A stretch of DNA of 64,000 bases from Miscanthus floridulus (taxonomy: Eukaryota > Streptophyta > Magnoliopsida > Poales > Poaceae). Position numbers and translations under genes: made by a program. The stretch is from the NCBI RefSeq assembly GCF_019320115.1, contig NC_089587.1, positions 86,688,113-86,752,112 of the forward strand, read 5' to 3'. The notes below the pieces were generated by a model. That model saw nothing but the letters and a program-made list of their open reading frames with translations. It searched no databases and had not been told where the DNA came from. Of the stretch, positions 11,086 to 22,210 are shown in pieces (within the stretch, counting starts at the first letter, position 1; each line of letters starts with the position of its first letter).

Positions 11086-13830
11086 ATGGAGCCATTCCAC
11101 CTGCTGGATCCATACTACGAGGAGCACCACCGAGGATGACTTACCGCGGAGGGGGAGGTAACTTATTCAGTTCTGTTTCTTCATTTTTTGCACTACATAT
11201 GTATTTGTGTTCACGCATTAATCTAATAAATTATGTTGTTTATAGGAACTGCACCCTCTTCGTCCTTGAACCCATGATAGGTTTGAGGACATGCGGTATG
11301 ATGATAGGTACACTCCTCTCCTTGAGAGGGTTGGCCTAGACGTTGTATCATTCTAGGTTCGTCGTGGGTTGCCCATCATCAACCCCACGGCGATCTCAGC
11401 TCTGGTCGATAGGTAAAATAACTATGAACTAATCCACTTAAATTTATATTTTTGCTTGTCGATGAGACATGACCATAGTACTTGGTCTTTGTTTTGTAGG
11501 TGGAGGCCAGAGACTCATAGCTTCCACCTTCCTTGCGGTGAGATGACCGTTACTCTTCAGGACGCGCAGAAGTTCTTCGGTCTCCGTATAAGAGGCCAAC
11601 CAGTTATTGGCCAGTGCGCTGCTAGTGGTTGGAGAGCTCGAGTGTAGCTCTTCCTCGAGAGAGATCTTCCGCCAGAGACACCGAGTACCCACACCTCCAG
11701 AGTACTCATCAGCTGGCTAAGGCAGAACTTTGGTCAGTGTCCTAACTTTGTAGATGAGCAGACAGTTACCTACTACTACAGGGCATGGATCATGCACCGG
11801 TTTGGTTGCGTTCTCTTCCCCAATGGGACAAGAGACACCACGTCGTAGATGTACCTCTCCTGTCTCACTGACTGGGACATGGTGGGGGGCTATAGCTGGG
11901 CTTATGGAGTGTTGGGGTTCCTGTACCACCAACTTTGTGAGGCGTGCCACCGAAGTTCGCAGAACTCCTTGCTAGGAGGCTGTGTTTACCTGCTTCAGCT
12001 TTGGATGTGGTCACATCTACCGGTGGGACAGCCCACAGTTCTGCCTCCTCGTGATTGGTTCCAGGTGCCTAGCACGTGAAGTCGCCCGACGTATGTGTAC
12101 CTTTGGGATCAGGTGAAGGGTCCCTTCGCGCCGGAGTAAACGTGCCTAGCTTAACACACTTACATCGGGGATGGTGAGTTAGTTGCGTTTGACATACTAA
12201 TTTGTTTTTGCAATGTAAGCACTAATTCACTAATAAATAATTCATAGGTTACTTGGGAGCCGTACGACAACCAACAGTTCCAGCACATTGGGTTGAGCAC
12301 CATGTGCAGCGAGGACGAAGACTTGTACCTGATGCGGTGCTCGCTGATCTATTTCTACGCTGTTGAGTTCCACCTGCCACATAGGGTTGCACACCAGTTT
12401 GGGTTGAGGCAAGAGTGGCCCGTGGAGCCATTCTTGACATCCATAGACTTGTGAAGTAAGCATCTTCAAACTGTTCAAAAAATTATTTGCTTTTTAAGAC
12501 ATGTGTAATGTTATCCTCTATAAGTTTATGGCCTGCTATTGATTTCATTTAGTAAGATATCGTGTTTGGGTCTAAAAATTTGCATATTCATTTATTTTAC
12601 CTACAGGATTGATCGGTAGAAGCAGAAAAAGGAGACAGACTTCAAGACCTTCCATCGTGACTACATCGACCAGTGGGACCTCCTACATGAGAACTTGTAC
12701 ATCAACGACCAACCGCACATGAACAACAACTTTAGAGCGTACCTATCTTGGTACACACGTGCAACAAGGACCAAGCTAAAGGGGCAATGGACCCAAGCAG
12801 ACTATGCTGACATTGAGTCCTCGGATGATGAAGATACGTCGTATGACCTTACAATGAGGGCAGGGACGTAGGTGAAGGCTGCACCGAACTTGGACCGAGT
12901 GGTAATGACAACCTAATCCCATCATTTAAATACGAAGATAGCTATATTTTTAGAGATTTAGAACTTATTGGTAACACATAAAGACCATGATATCTTTAAT
13001 TTTAGCGAATCAACACTTAATACCAAGATAGCTATGTTTTTAGATATTTAGAACTTATTGGTAACACATAAAGACCATGATATCTATAATTTTTGTGAAT
13101 TAACACTTACTACCAAGATAGCTATGTTTTAAGAGATTTAGAACTTACTAGTACCACATAAAGACCATGATATCTATAGTTTTAGCGAATGAACACTTAA
13201 TAGCAATACATATAGACCATGGTTCCTCTAATTTTAGCGGTGTAACTGTTAATGCCGTTGTTTGCAGGGCAACACTTTAAAACAGTCTGTGCTTGACATC
13301 GAACACTTCTCAAAAACAGGCGTACACGATAGGGCAATGACACAGAACTTTCTTACAGTAAGTTTGAACAAAAACATCCACTAGTTTGACATGCAAACCA
13401 TATTGAATTGTGTGTGACTAATAAAATTTTGAACTCCAAAGGTTAGCACGTCGGCTGACCGTGTTGCTTCTCATTGTGGTTGTGGGACTAGAGCGGCGAT
13501 GGAGGCACTAGCACCAGCCACAGGACTCTTGGACACAAGTGTACTGCTCGATACTTCTACTCATGGAGGTACTTCTTCGGGAGGCCAGAGCTCGTACCGC
13601 GCCACTATGGATACTTTTTAGGGCCACGGAGGCGAGGATGAGGAGGAGGAGCGTGGTTATGAGGAGCTTGGACTGCCTCAGCTACAGGACGCTCCGTCGA
13701 CTCAACCTACGCAACCTGCAGGCACTAGGCGACGCTGTTCGCCTGACCCTTTCACTCCAGGCACCAACGCTCTTGGCCACAAGGGTAAGGGTAAGACTAG
13801 GAGGCATCGAGGGCTTTTGGTAGACTTTGT
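11086..13830 (+). pseudogene. Plant mobile domain (PMD, aminotransferase-like) gene carried by the MULE
   Basis: Exon-like pieces on the same strand as the transposase translate to a PMD protein. An N-terminal MEPFHLLDPYYEEHH (11086, after a clear AG acceptor) is followed by YDDRYTPLLERVGLDVVSF (about 11295). Next come the PMD hallmark WRPETHSFHLPCGEMTVTLQ (about 11500) with DAQKFFGLRIRGQPV, then WAYGVLGFLYHQLCEA, FQHIGLSTMCS (about 12285) and DQWDLLHENLY (about 12670). A low-complexity tail ends around 13830. Stops (for example after SGWRARV at 11645) break it. The domain is known in plants both in host genes and inside MULEs. Here its position between transposase and right TIR makes it MULE cargo. 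Its role in transposition is not established. Confidence 0.7.
12930..13245 (+). repeat. Three-copy tandem repeat in an intron of the PMD gene
   Basis: A unit of about 90 bp is present three times plus a partial fourth. It contains AAGATAGCTATGTTTTTAGA, ATTTAGAACTTATTGGTA and CATAAAGACCATGATATCT. Copies begin near 12932, 13022 and 13112. It is AT-rich and non-coding. Confidence 0.8.
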
Positions 13831-14497
13831 GGTAGATTTTGTAGTAGGCTTTTGTGGTAGATGTTATTATGGACTATTATGGACTTCATGGACTTTTATT
13901 TTGAACTTATTATGTGTTGTATAGACTATTATTATGGACTGTATGGACTACTATAGACTTTATGGACTATAATTATGGATTATGTGCACTATTAATATAC
14001 TCATGTGTATGATTTGAGATGAATGTGGTAATATATTTGTATATCTAAACATGTTGTATTGAGGTTATATATTCATCTCATATTTGTGTATGGATTGCAT
14101 CAAAAAATAGGAGAGACTCTGCCGAAATTTTCAAGCTAAAGTACATGTGTACAATACACCTATATCATCTAGCCTTTACAGTGATTTATCATGTCACCTT
14201 GCTCTCGAAGATCTATGGATCGAATCCAACTTTCCAAGGTCAAATTGCTCGATTCAAGAGATTGGACGGTTTAGGGAGAGGAAAAACTCGAGAACAAGGA
14301 GGAAGAAATGAAAGGAGCCTCGGCCAGGGAAACCTTGGCGTGGGTTTTGAATCCGAGCTCGGCGCCATGGATCTTGGTTCCGAGGTTGGCGCTGAGACCT
14401 GTGGTTCCGAGGTCAGCGCCAAGATCTATGGCTCCGACCTCGGCGCCAGGGTCCGTGGCGCTGACCTACCTACCACGTCAGCACCACTTGGATGCTC
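13831..14497. other. MULE 3' region
   Basis: There is no recognised coding sequence. 13850-13990 contains several imperfect repeats of TATGGACTATTATGGACTT. 14330-14470 is rich in GGCGCC/GACCTCGG motifs, mirrored in the left subterminal region. Confidence 0.5.
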
Positions 14498-14831
14498 GGT
14501 TTTGCCTGGCCAAGCATCTCGGCGTGAAGACCTACGACGCCGAAACGTGTTACCTCGGCACCTTAGGCAATGGCGCCGACCCCCAGGGTCCAAAGATCAA
14601 TTAACGTCGTCCAGGGGGTTAAACGCAAATTTTCTTCAAAAAGGGCCAAAATGCAAAAAATGGGTTTTGTCTGGCCAGACATCTCGGCGCCAAGACCTAC
14701 GGCGCCGAGACGTGTTACCTCGGCGCCGTAGACAACGGCGCCGACTCCTAGGGTCCAAAGATCCGTTTACGTTGCCTAGGGGATTAAACGTAAATTTTCT
14801 TTAAAAAAAACCAAAATACAAAAAAATTGGG
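14498..14831 (-). repeat. MULE right TIR, tandemly duplicated
   Basis: Two head-to-tail copies, each about 165 bp, start at 14498 and 14663 with GGTTTTG(C/T)CTGGCCA. Each contains CAGGGTCCAAAGATC or TAGGGTCCAAAGATC and a TTAAACG(C/T)AAATTTTCTT block. The outer copy ends at the 9-bp target duplication. Both match the left TIR (5124-5213) in reverse complement. Confidence 0.85.
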
Positions 14832-14840
14832 GAGCACGGG

Positions 14841-15004
14841 CTGCCTGTGCCCCGGCCAGCTAGCGCGAGCTCCGTGAGTGGAGTGTGCGCTCCGCTTTGG
14901 TGATTTTTTTTTTAAAAAAAAGACTGATGATGAGCAGATACGGGGGACCTTTGGGCTGGTCTAGCGGTCCATCAACGGAAGCGTCCGATGTCCTATTCCA
15001 AGAA
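14841..15004. repeat. Right part of the old repeat that hosts the MULE
   Basis: The sequence after the MULE target duplication ends in CATCAACGGAAGCGTCCGAT, similar to ACCAACGGAGGCGATCGGAC near 24796-24815, the right end of the related copy. This supports 4119-5114 plus 14841-15004 as one older element. The similarity is short, so the confidence is modest. Confidence 0.4.
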
Positions 15005-15175
15005 TTACCGTTTACCCTAGATAGCTTTTTATTCACAAGTGAAATTAAAGACAGCCCAAAGCGACACGTGCCATGGTCTCAAATACATCGTATTTACAAC
15101 ATTACTCCGAAAATGTGAATATTTTTTTTCTCGATCACATAGAAGCTGTAGGATATTATTATAATATAGAATAAG

Positions 15176-15518
15176 GGGGTGTTTGGTTTCCTGGACTAAA
15201 TTTTAGTCCATGTCACATCGGACGTTCGGATGCTATTTAGGAGAACTAAATATGAGTTAATTATAAAACTAATTACATAGATGGAGACTAATTTACGAGA
15301 CGAATTTATTAAGCCTAATTAATCCGCCATTAGCACATATTTACTGTAGCACAACATTGTCAAATCATGGACTAATTAGGCTTAAAAAATTCGTCTCGTA
15401 AATTAGCCACAATCTGTGCAATTAGTTATTTTTTTCGTCTATATTTAATACTTCATGCATGTGTCCAAACATTCGATGGGACAGGGACTAAAATTTTCCT
15501 GTAGAAACCAAACACCCC
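15176..15518. mobile_element. Tourist-like MITE (PIF/Harbinger superfamily)
   Basis: The terminal inverted repeats are GGGGTGTTTGGTTTC at the left and GAAACCAAACACCCC at the right, adjoined by TAA-like (left) and TAG (right) trinucleotides. It is about 343 bp and AT-rich. It shares the core GACTAATTAGGCTTAAAAA...TTCGTCTCGTAAATTAG with other grass Tourist elements and, more diverged, with 2186-2457. Confidence 0.85.
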
Positions 15519-15885
15519 TAGCTCTCTGGAGAGCCACTACAGTATGCGAGATTCGGCGAATCTTAGGTCATTTCATCATCAACTGCAGTGACAGTAATGC
15601 ATGAACTATCGCAGTCTAATATGCATTAGTTGGTTTAGGTACAAATGATCATGGGTGAAATAAATCAAATTCTCAGAATAAATTTCAAATTCCAAATATT
15701 TGATGTATAGATGCCCTGAATTCAACCCATATTTGTTTGAGCCCAATTCAACCCATATTTGTATGCCCTCCTATTAATCATAGAAGTCACACGAAAAAAA
15801 AGATCCTTTCGCCTGCATCAACTAACTTTAGGTAAAACATTGGGCCAAACAAATTTTAATGTTTCACGTCCCTCCATCAAAATAG

Positions 15886-16022
15886 GCCTCGTTCGCTGGT
15901 CTAAAACTTGGCTGAAATTGGCTGAAAAATACTGTTCTAGCTGAATTATCGTGAGAGAAAACACTGTTCCAGCTAAAAAAAACAAGTCGAACAAGTTAAA
16001 TATAGGGTAAGCCGAACGAGGC
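15886..16022. mobile_element. hAT-like MITE
   Basis: The inverted ends are GCCTCGTTCGCTGG and AAGCCGAACGAGGC. The interior has AAAATACTGTTCTAGCTGAATT and GTGAGAGAAAACACTGTT, the signature shared by a family of short elements in this window. Confidence 0.65.
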
Positions 16023-16236
16023 AGAGACCACATAACAACAAGAGCACACGTCACCGTACCAACCCCCCTCCTCCTCCCATCCATTCATGGTTGTTCCCTT
16101 TACAAACCAACACACAAGTATATATATAAAATAACAATATGGAAAAATAATGTCATGGAAAATACATAAATATATGCTACATGTTTCTCTAAAATAATCC
16201 ACCTCAGCAGACAGACAAAAGAACAAGAGATAATCA

Positions 16237-16371
16237 GCCTGTTCGTTTGGCTGTGGCTTGTCGTAAACGATCGTAAATTTTCAGCCGAAACAGTATTTTT
16301 CTCTTATACAAACCAGCCCGCAGTACCTCTTCACGAACCAGCAACAATATCAACCAGCCAACCAAATAGGC
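16237..16371. mobile_element. hAT-like MITE
   Basis: The left end is GCCTGTTCGTTTGGCTG. The right end, AACCAGCCAACCAAATAGGC, is its inverted and diverged partner. The interior contains the shared AAACAGTATTTTTCTCTTA motif. It lies about 0.6 kb upstream of the TBC gene start. Confidence 0.6.
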
Positions 16372-16399
16372 TGAATGCCAATAAGCCAAGCCACCTAGC

Positions 16400-16949
16400 C
16401 AATCACTCACCAGTCATCCTAGTCATCACCATCTCCCCCTCCCTAACTACTCTCCCTTCCAATAGAGAACAAAATCCTTAACCTTCTTCTAGATCCTATA
16501 TTTTGTTCTCCAAATAAACGAAAAATAGAAGAAAAAAAACAAGCAAGATAATAATAAGAGAGAGGAGACACCCTCCGGGCCTTCCCCTTCCTCCCTGTTC
16601 CTCTGCTTGCTTGCTCACCCACCCTGTCTCGGCCTCTCCCTGCCTACCAGGAGGAGCCAAATCATCCAGCCCCTCCCCCAGCGAGGCAGGGCGCCACGCC
16701 ATTCTCGCGAGCACACAGGAGGGCAGGAAAAATCATCTCCTTCCACCTCTCCCCTCCTTCACCAAAATCCCGATCTTTATTCCACCAAAGATCCTTCTTT
16801 TCTGGGTCGATACAGATACACGACGCTATTTATAGCGTCTGGCCTCGTGGAAAGGCGCTCCGCTCTTGGCTGGCTCTCCACTCCTGCGGGGCTGTTGATT
16901 TGGGGAGGCAGTCAAATCCGCCTGCGGCTGAAGAGGAGGGCAGGGGCGC
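16400..16949 (+). promoter_or_regulatory. Promoter and 5' leader region of the TBC-domain gene
   Basis: This is a pyrimidine-rich stretch (CCTCCC/CTTCC-rich, 16430-16770) typical of plant proximal promoters and leaders, directly upstream of the ATG at 16950. No unambiguous TATA box is seen. The base composition turns GC-rich from about 16850 into the first exon. The transcription start is not determinable by reading. Confidence 0.4.
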
Positions 16950-19900
16950 ATGGCGGAGGAGGAGAGGCGGCGGCGGTTCGCGAATCTGCGCAGCGTCCGG
17001 TGGCGGGTCGATCTCGGCATCCTGCCGGCGTCGCCCGGGGCCTCCGTTGACGAGCTCCGCCGCGCCGCCGCAGATTCGCGTAGGAGGTGAGACTGATTGG
17101 CTCTTGTTCTTGCTGCCTGTCGCCCACGTGCTGTTTGGTGCGTTTTTGTCGGCGGGAATCTCTTGTCTTTGTTCTTAGCCGGGCGGAGCTATTGCTCATC
17201 TTCACGTTTGGTCGGGTGTTGTTTTCGTTCTCTGATGATTAAAAAAATTGTCATGCAATGATTAAGAGTTAATGCTTCCAATTGGATTACGGTATCAAGA
17301 AATAACTCATTGAAAATTTGCATGTCTGATTAATGGTTGTTTTATTGTTCACGTGGCTATGAGAGAAATTGCCGCTGAACTGGTCATCTACGTATGGATA
17401 TAATTGGAGGACTGGTTCGGTGGTTCCATCTTCTTGCTGAAGTTATCAACTTGTCATCTTTTTGATTGGACCAATGTTTCTTGCCACTGACGAAGGTTTT
17501 TCTTGTTTCTTGTAGATATGTTAGTTTGAGGCGCCGCCTCATGGTAGACCCACATCTTCCGAAGGAGGAGGACAGATCGTCCAACCATGTTGTTGACAAC
17601 CCGCTCTCTCAGAACCCAGGTATTTGTCCTAGACAAGATTTTATGACGAGAAACGATGAACATGAAATTTTGATGATGTATCCTCTGAATGTGGATATAT
17701 TTTGTTCGCTACCCATTTACTTGTGCAAGACTCTTAATAGTTAATATTAGTGGGAACTACAATGTTTATTTTGCACTGTCATCATAAATTCTTTTTTTCC
17801 CAACCAATGAGGTTTCCTGAACCAGGCTTTAGGTAATACACTCCAGTGGTATTGTCCACAATTAGTAAGAAATCTCTATAAAAGTAGAAAGGTGTTTATC
17901 TGGCCTATTAACACTTTGACATACTGACTTTATGCTTCTTAGTAGCATAACTACACAGTAGAAAGGAACCCCTGACTCCAAAAAACCAACAAGAACAAAT
18001 ATGGTAAAAGTTTATTTTCTTAAATATATCGGAGCTCAAGGGCGGGGCACTAATTAATAGTAAGGTCTATAACTTTGATTGCAGTACGCTTTCCTGAATT
18101 TAGACTCAAGATTTCCATTACAACTAGATAATATTTCTTGTGTTGTTCTATTTCTAAATGGCATGAACAGGCAACACTGTATTTTTCTTATGATGGCAGC
18201 TTTGCAATGGTGAAATGCAAGAATGCTGCATGCTCTGCTCCAATGCTTCCTGCTAAAACTCTGAAGTTCTTATATTTCTATTTAAATTCCTTGTGTAGAT
18301 AGCAGCTGGGGCCGTTTCTTCAGAGGGGCTGAGTTGGAGAAGACAGTTGACCAAGACTTGTCTCGATTATATCCAGAAGATGGTAGTTACTTTCAAACAC
18401 CTAATTGCCAGGCCATGCTGAGGAGAATACTGTTGATGTGGTGCCTTCAGCACCCAGAGTGTGGATATCGCCAAGGTAAGCAACTTCTTTTAAATACATC
18501 ATTGACAGTAAGCCTTTGCTGCATATCTGGTTAGCTTTGCAGTCTCTGAGAAATGCCCATGGGGCTGAAACCTTTTGTTTGCATTTCATTAAATTAGTAG
18601 CAGTTATCATTTATTAAACTAAAATTATATTTTTAGATGTAATTCTTAGTATACATTAATAACCTCTAAGATTATCTTATAAGGAAAAAATCACTTGCTT
18701 TTACTATGTGATCCTAAATATGTGAAGTTTTTTGGCATTGAAGTTTGATTAATTAGTTTATCCACATGATTATCAGTAGCTTTCCGCATTTTTTTATTTG
18801 ATTGCCAAATATGTACTGACTTATGGACTACTTTAACAGGAATGCACGAACTACTAGCTCCTCTAGTGTATGTTCTTCAAGTTGACATTGATAAATTGTC
18901 TCAAGTAAGGAAGCTCCATGAGGATTGCTTCAATGATGATTTTGATGGAGTGCCTTTCCCAGATACAGATATGGTTTTCAGTTATAAACCTAGAAAGGAC
19001 TCAAAATGGCATTCTGGTGCTGACAATGGCGATGATTCTGAAAGCGCTTCCAGAGTTAACACTCTTGATGAGCTTGACCTGGATACAAAAGAAATAATTT
19101 CACTTAGTGATGCATATGGAGCTGAGGGTGAACTAGGCATTGTATTGTCTGAAAGGTTCATGGAGCATGATGCCTATTCAATGTTTGATGGTTTGATGGA
19201 CGGAGGTAGCGGAGTGGTTCGCATGGCAGAGTTTTTCTCTACATCCAAGGTTGGGTCTAGCTCAAGTCTAGCGCCTGTCATTGAAGCCTCATCATCTTTA
19301 TTTCACTTGCTTTCCATTGTTGAGCCATCTCTTCATAGCCATTTCATTGAGCTGGATGTAGAACCACAATATTTCGCTCTTCGTTGGCTGCGGGTCTTGT
19401 TTGGACGGGAGTTCTGCCTCAACGATCTTTTAGTCGTATGGGATGAAGTTTTTGCTTGCTCCAATGACATGCTACTTGGAGAAAATGAAGAATACAGCTT
19501 TAAGATATTGTGCTCGTCTAGAGGAGCATTCATCGCAGCCATGGCAGTCTCTATGATTCTTCACCTTAGATCATCTTTGCTGGCCACTGAAATCAATACG
19601 TCGTGTCTTCAGAGATTATTGAACTTTCCAAACAATTTTGATGTGCTTAAGTTAATTGAGAAAGCTAAATCTCTACAGTCTATTGCTATTGATGCGAACG
19701 TATCATCCCCACCTCTCTTATCAATGAAGGATAGCTGTGATTATGATAGGGTTTATAGTAATCTTGCTACTTCAACTCCTCCAAGGACTCCGTTGCGTCC
19801 ATTAGCTGAGAGTTACTGGGAAAAGCAGTGGAGAAATTTGCACAATGACGGAACTGCTCCCAAAGAGAGTGATAAGGGTCTTTCTTATAAGAGATCACTA

Positions 19901-21212
19901 AAGCAGTCTTTGAGCCAGAAGCTTGGTTTATCTAGGACAGAATCTGATCCTTCTCAAGTTAAGGGAGTCAGCGTCAAGAGTGACACCAAGAATTCAGTGA
20001 GACGGTGTCTTTTGAACTCTTATTCAGATAAAGTAGTGCAATTTAGTGAAGTTGCTGGAAAATTTCAGCAAGATGAATTCCCTATTGTGTCAATTCATAA
20101 GGAGCCTCTCGTGAGTTCTGAAAGGCCCTCACAATTAAAGCTAAAGGCAGCTAGTGAGAATTTAACAGTAAGCCCACCAAGTGTGACAAAGTTCAATCCA
20201 CTTATAGATTCACCGGTGAAGTCTGTTGGCGAGAGTTCAACGAAAAGGACAGAAGCTTGCTCCAGTGGCGAGAATTCTCCAGTGTTTTATGCAGCTTGTG
20301 CTGGTAATGAACATGAAAATTGCAATGATAATGATTCCGAGAAGAGTAGCATTACTTCAAATTCATGCGCCAGTGATGATGATAGAGATGAAATTTTGCC
20401 AGATGAGTCGTCCAGCTATAACTGTGAGGACAAAACTGTCTCAGAAGCAACAGAGTCTGAAACAAATGTAGATCCAGTTGGACCCTCTGAGAGAAGTACG
20501 GTATCTAATGAAAGAAAACCATTTATTAACAAGCTACAGTGGTTCTTAAGGTTTGGCAGACCTCCAGCTGAAGGCAATGTGGAGAAGGGCAGTGCTGAGG
20601 CATCAGATGATAAACATGATGCAGTTCCTCCCTCCTCTTCACCTGCTGATGTGAGTTCAGATAACTCCCGCGGCAGCATAAATTTGGCTTCTGGTGATAA
20701 GAAGGTGATGGGCACACTGAAGAATATTGGCCAGAACATGCTTGAAAATATCCAGGTATTGTATTTCAGACACCTGTTATTGCCCGTTGCTGTTTTTTTC
20801 TTTGCCAGGTTGTTGTTGCTAGCAGTCCACACTATTGCTGATGAGAATTTCTATGTTTAGAGATAGGATAGCAGTCCATACTACTGCTGATGACAATTTC
20901 TATGTTTTAGAGGTGGGATTGTAACCAGTCAGCATTTTGTTTTTTAGAGTAAATGCAGCTTGTGCTTTGAAGTCCCCTCTAGTATTGTTTAATTTAGTCT
21001 TCTGCATCCTGAAAGTTGTCTAAGACATGAGAATAACATTATCTTGGTTAACATGTACACAGGTGATCGAATCAGCGTTCCAGCAAGACCGCGCGCAGCC
21101 AAGCGCCATGGAGAACTTCTCAAACAATATCCTGGGAGGCAAAGGGCAGGTCACTGCGATGGCTGCCCTGACAGAGCTCCGCAAGATCAGCAACCTGCTC
21201 CGCGAGATGTAA
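16950..21212 (+). CDS. TBC-domain Rab GTPase-activating protein (TBC1D5-like), five exons
   Basis: The exons are 16950-17086, 17516-17619, 18299-18475, 18840-20755 and 21063-21212. All introns are GT-AG and phases match throughout, giving 827 residues. The protein starts MAEEERRRRFANLR. Residues about 14-330 form a TBC (Tre-2/Bub2/Cdc16) domain, which stimulates GTP hydrolysis by Rab/Ypt GTPases in membrane traffic. The catalytic arginine finger is visible in VDQDLSRLYP (Arg103) and the glutamine finger in YRQG (Gln139, exon 3/4 junction). The C-terminal helix region LRWLRVLFGREF (320-331) is also present. As in TBC1D5/plant Gyp1-like proteins, an acidic insert splits the domain, and a long Ser-rich, probably disordered tail follows. 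The last exon encodes ENFSNNILGGKG...LRKISNLLREM. No stops or frameshifts were seen, so it is probably functional. The exact Rab target is unknown. Confidence 0.92.
20756..20860 (+). other. Alternative C-terminus if the last TBC intron is retained
   Basis: The exon 4 frame stays open through the donor site at 20756 for 34 codons, to TAG at 20858-20860. The added tail contains the hydrophobic stretch HLLLPVAVFFFARLLLLAV. The spliced form (to 21063) is preferred because both splice sites are canonical and exon 5 is protein-like. Confidence 0.4.
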
Positions 21213-21560
21213 CCCATCCATCCAAGGCGCACGCATGTACGCACATCCCCATTCTTTCCAGATTCATTAGCTCATCATCAGATAAGCAAGGCCCGTGTAG
21301 TTAAATCCTAGGCCCCCCGCCCCCCTTGTATATATAGATCACATTCGATTATTCCATTGAGCCCGCCCATGCGCCCGGTGCGATAAGGCTCTTTCTTGTA
21401 CCTAAGGATCGGCTGCCGCTGTCAACTGAGTTGCGTGAGGTGAGGGAGTAAAACTCTTGGCTCCGGCGTTAGGAAGCAACTTTTTGATGGAACAATTTTG
21501 GACGTGTAAATGTTTCTCAAGAGGTAGAATAAATAAATTGAATAAGCTATGTGGAAAGAG
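21213..21560 (+). other. 3' untranslated region of the TBC gene
   Basis: A candidate poly(A) signal AATAAA lies at 21528-21533, followed by AATTGAATAAGC. No coding potential is seen. The end point is approximate. Confidence 0.5.
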
Positions 21561-22093
21561 CTTATCTTTTTTCTGTCATTTTTCATGCTGAGTTGCCTTT
21601 TGAACTAATCATCATCTGGTTGTGGACCTTTGTGGCGCTGGTGCTTGTGCAGCTTTGCTTGTCTGTTCTGTTTTTGTTTAATTTAACATGGATCCTTGTA
21701 TACGCCCGTGTGATGTGGCCATGTGCATCAGTGCAGATATCATTCAGAATCATTTGGTTGTCTTTGGCTATGAGCAGAAAGGATCAGGTCTTTGGATACC
21801 CTAAACCCAGGTGGCCAGGTGCATTGCTTTTGGTTGTCTTTGGCAATGAGCAAAAAGGATCAGGTCTTTGGATGCCCTGGACCCAGCGTGTGTTTTGAAG
21901 AGACGAGGTCAGGATTCGACGGACGGATGTGCAGCAGGATGGACATACAATTCATTTTCATGTGATGCGTCCTGAGGCAGGTGCAGGTCCGAGTGGAAGT
22001 CGATCCACGCCACGGCAGCCGTCAAAGCACAGCGGCTAGTAAAAATGTACTTGTAATGTGTTTGGTTAGCTGGGGCCTTGCTGGGTTTCTTCG
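21561..22093. other. Intergenic DNA with a short direct duplication
   Basis: No gene is seen. A segment of about 50 bp beginning TTGGTTGTCTTTGGC occurs at 21754 and again at 21830, each copy continuing GGATCAGGTCTTTGGAT. Confidence 0.6.
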
Positions 22094-22210
22094 GCCTGTT
22101 CGCTGGTTGGTTTCTAGGCTGGTTTGGACTGACTGATGCTGGTTTGTTGTGAGAGAAAAATACTATTGGCTGGCTGGTTTGGGCTGGCTGAAACCAACAA
22201 GCGAACAGGC
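22094..22210. mobile_element. hAT-like MITE with near-perfect TIRs
   Basis: The outer 10 bases GCCTGTTCGC and GCGAACAGGC are exact inverted repeats, and the similarity continues about 24 bp (GGTTGGTTTC/GAAACCAACA). The interior has TTGTTGTGAGAGAAAAATAC. A matching 8-bp target duplication was not found. Confidence 0.75.

Larger units (their letters stand above)
5124..14831 (+). mobile_element. Mutator-like element (MULE), 9.7 kb, degenerate autonomous type
   Basis: The element is bounded by a perfect 9-bp direct repeat GAGCACGGG (5115-5123 and 14832-14840), the target duplication length expected for Mutator elements. The ends are inverted repeats: CCTAATTTTTTACAATTTGG at the left, and CCCAATTTTTTTGTATTTTG on the opposite strand at the right. 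The similarity runs on for about 90 bp. Inside, on the plus strand, are a mudrA-type transposase pseudogene (about 6100-10960) and a plant-mobile-domain pseudogene (about 11086-13830). A solo copia LTR (7863-9831) interrupts the transposase. Numerous stop codons show that the element is dead. Confidence 0.85.

Noticed and set aside
14145..14804. 219-codon plus-strand open frame
   Set aside because: It runs through the MULE subterminal region and its duplicated TIR. The protein repeats only reflect the DNA repeats.
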